Shown in pieces: positions 62,483 to 64,000 of a stretch of DNA of 64,000 bases (position 1 is the first letter of the stretch; every line of letters begins with the position of its first letter). A program made the position numbers and the translations under genes. The DNA comes from Microcebus murinus (Eukaryota > Chordata > Mammalia > Primates > Cheirogaleidae), in contig NC_134106.1 in NCBI RefSeq assembly GCF_040939455.1, forward strand, positions 38,090,001 to 38,154,000, in the 5' to 3' direction. The notes beneath the pieces were generated by a model that was given only the letters and a program-made list of their open reading frames with translations, had not been told where the DNA came from and ran no database searches.

Positions 62483-64000
62483 AGGAATGCCTCGCAGATA
62501 TTGAGGGTTAGGTTCTAGACCATTGCGATAAAGCAAATAGCGCAACAGTCACATGAATTTTTTGGTTTCCCAGTTATGTTTACACTATACTGTAGTGTGT
62601 AAGTGTCTAATGGCAGTATGTCTCCAAAAAATGTACATGCCTTGATTAAAAAATATTTTATTGCTAAAAATGCTAACAATCATCTGAGCCTTCAGCAAGT
62701 TGTAATCTTTTTGCTGGTGGACAGCCTTGCCTCCATGTTGATGGCTGCTGACAGACCAGGGTGGTGGGTGTTGAAGTTGGGGTGGCTGTGGCAAATTTTT
62801 AAAATAAGACAACAATGAAGTTTGCTGCATTGATTGACTTCCTTTCACGAAAGACTTCTGTATAGTATTCAATGTTATTTCACAGCATTTTTATCCACAG
62901 AACTTCTTTCAAAATTGGAGTCAGTCTTCTCGAACCCTGCTGCTGCTTTATCAATTAAGTTTATATAATATTCTAAGGCCTATGTTGTCATTTCCACATT
63001 ATTCACAGCATCTTCACCAGGAATAGATTCCATCTCAAGAAACTACTTTCTCTTTTATTCATTAAAAGCAACTCCTCATTTGTTAAGGTTTTATCATGAA
63101 ATTGTAGCAATTCAGTCACATCTTCAGGCTCCACTTCTAATTCTAGTTCTCTTGTTATTTCTACCATGTCTGGAGTTATTTCCTCTGAAGTCCTGAACCC
63201 CTAAAAGTCCTATATGACGGTTAGAATCAACTTCTTCCAAACTCCTATTAATGTTGATATTTGACCTCTTCCCATGAATCACAAATGTTCTTAATGGCAT
63301 CTAAAGTGGTGAATCCTTTCCAGGTTTTCAATTTACTTTGCCCAGAACCATCAAAGGAATCATCATTTTTGGCAGCCTACAGCCTTATGAAATACATCTC
63401 TTAAGTAATAAGACTTGAAAGTCAAAATTACTCCTGCAAAATGGATATTGTGTTAGTAGGCATGAAAGTGATACTAATCTCCTTGTACTTCTCCATCAGG
63501 GCCCTTGGGTGATTAGGTACATTGTTAGTGAGCAATAATATTTTGAAAACAAATCTTTTTTTCTGAGCAGTTAGTCTCAATAGTGGTCTTAAAATATTCA
63601 GTAAACCATGCTTCAAATGTGCTATCATCCAGGCTTTGTTGTCCTACTGATAGAGCACAGCATAGATTTAGCATAATTCCTAAGAGCGCTAGGATTTTTG
63701 AATGGTAAATAAGCATTGATTTCAACTTAAAGTCACCAGCTGCATTAGCGCCTAAGAAGAGAGTCGGCCTGTTCTTTGAAGCTAGGCATTGACTTTTCTC
63801 TAGCTATGAAAGTCCTACAAGGCATCTTCTTCCACTATAAAGCTGTTTCATCTACATTGAAAATCTGTTGTTTAGCTAACACAGCGACCTTCATCAACCA
63901 TTTTAGCCAGATCTTTTGGATAACTTGCTGCAGCTTCTACATTAGCACTTGCTGTTTCAACTTGCATTTTTCTGTTATAGAGATGGTTTCTTTTCTTAAA
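62483..64000 (-). mobile_element. Tigger1 DNA transposon (continues past the window)
   Basis: A TcMar-Tigger element in reverse orientation. Its end begins caggaatgcctcgcagatat at 62484 and is followed by characteristic text: 'ttttggtttcccagttatgt', 'atcatctgagccttcagcaa' and 'atgttgatggctgctgacag'. The rest of the transposase gene runs antisense to the right edge. Small indels and stops are scattered through it, so it is a fossil. Confidence 0.93.
63428..63725 (-). pseudogene. Tigger1 transposase catalytic-region remnant
   Basis: Two overlapping open pieces on the - strand, in different frames, carry Tigger (pogo-type DDE) transposase text: MLIYHSKILALLG, then TEYFKTTIETNCSEKK, and in the other frame HPRALMEKYKEISITFMPTN. 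Between them sits the motif LLTNNVPNHP where related proteins have LLxDNAPGHP. The catalytic aspartate is therefore asparagine here. The frame change and this substitution make it non-functional. CENPB- and JRK-type domesticated genes belong to the same superfamily, but nothing suggests domestication here. Confidence 0.8.

Larger units (their letters stand above)
53620..64000 (-). other. PIGF: PIGF upstream intron sequence (gene continues off the window)
   Basis: The N-terminal PIGF exons, which encode about two thirds of the 219-residue protein, were looked for and not found. The stretch is therefore read as intron. It holds L1M pieces, two younger L1 3' ends and Tigger1. Stretches at 53720-55280, 57240-58690 and 58970-61530 have nothing I can name beyond short relics. 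Confidence 0.6.

Noticed and set aside
53620..64000. Earlier PIGF exons
   Set aside because: I searched the - strand by eye for the expected upstream sequence (the segment before VTSIWENSL) and found no convincing match, so none is annotated.

Overview
The window is mammalian nuclear DNA and almost certainly from a strepsirrhine primate (a lemur-type genome). The evidence is dimeric Alu elements, four of which carry a linker (gccaactaat between the monomers) that I associate with lemur-type Alus, and two copies of an L1 3' end of the kind I associate with strepsirrhine genomes. These sit on a background of MIR, L2, old L1 and DNA transposons common to placental mammals. The first ~14 kb is GC-richer, with a CpG island at about 1250-2350. 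The rest is AT-rich and intronic or intergenic.

Two protein-coding genes lie tail to tail. RHOQ (TC10, a Rho-family GTPase) is complete on the + strand in five coding exons: 1966-2107, 2664-2722, 35890-36054, 36358-36453 and 39694-39849. They join in frame to 205 codons plus stop with canonical splice sites. Intron 2 is about 33 kb and holds most of the repeats. On the - strand, the last two coding exons of PIGF (a GPI-anchor ethanolamine-phosphate transferase subunit) lie at 40247-40360 and 53511-53619. The earlier PIGF exons were not found and probably lie beyond position 64000. The two stop codons are only about 400 bp apart, and the likely PIGF poly(A) signal falls about 220 bp past the RHOQ stop, so the transcripts probably overlap at their 3' ends.

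The non-coding part is a layered record of transposition. There are nine Alu copies (six with recognisable target-site duplications), old L1M fragments, two younger 5'-truncated L1 3' ends, and many MIR and L2 relics. Class II elements are unusually dense at 17.6-25.3 kb: a MER20/MER5-type hAT, a foldback hAT, an ~85 bp mariner-type MITE, a possible piggyBac-type MITE, and a broken Charlie-like hAT transposase gene (GTF2IRD2/Charlie8-like) that itself contains another small hAT and an Alu. A Tigger1 element with a degraded transposase runs off the right edge.

I found no new multi-gene system. The points most worth a second look are the upstream ORF that overlaps the RHOQ start codon, the RHOQ/PIGF overlap, and the cluster of small DNA transposons, some of which look young.
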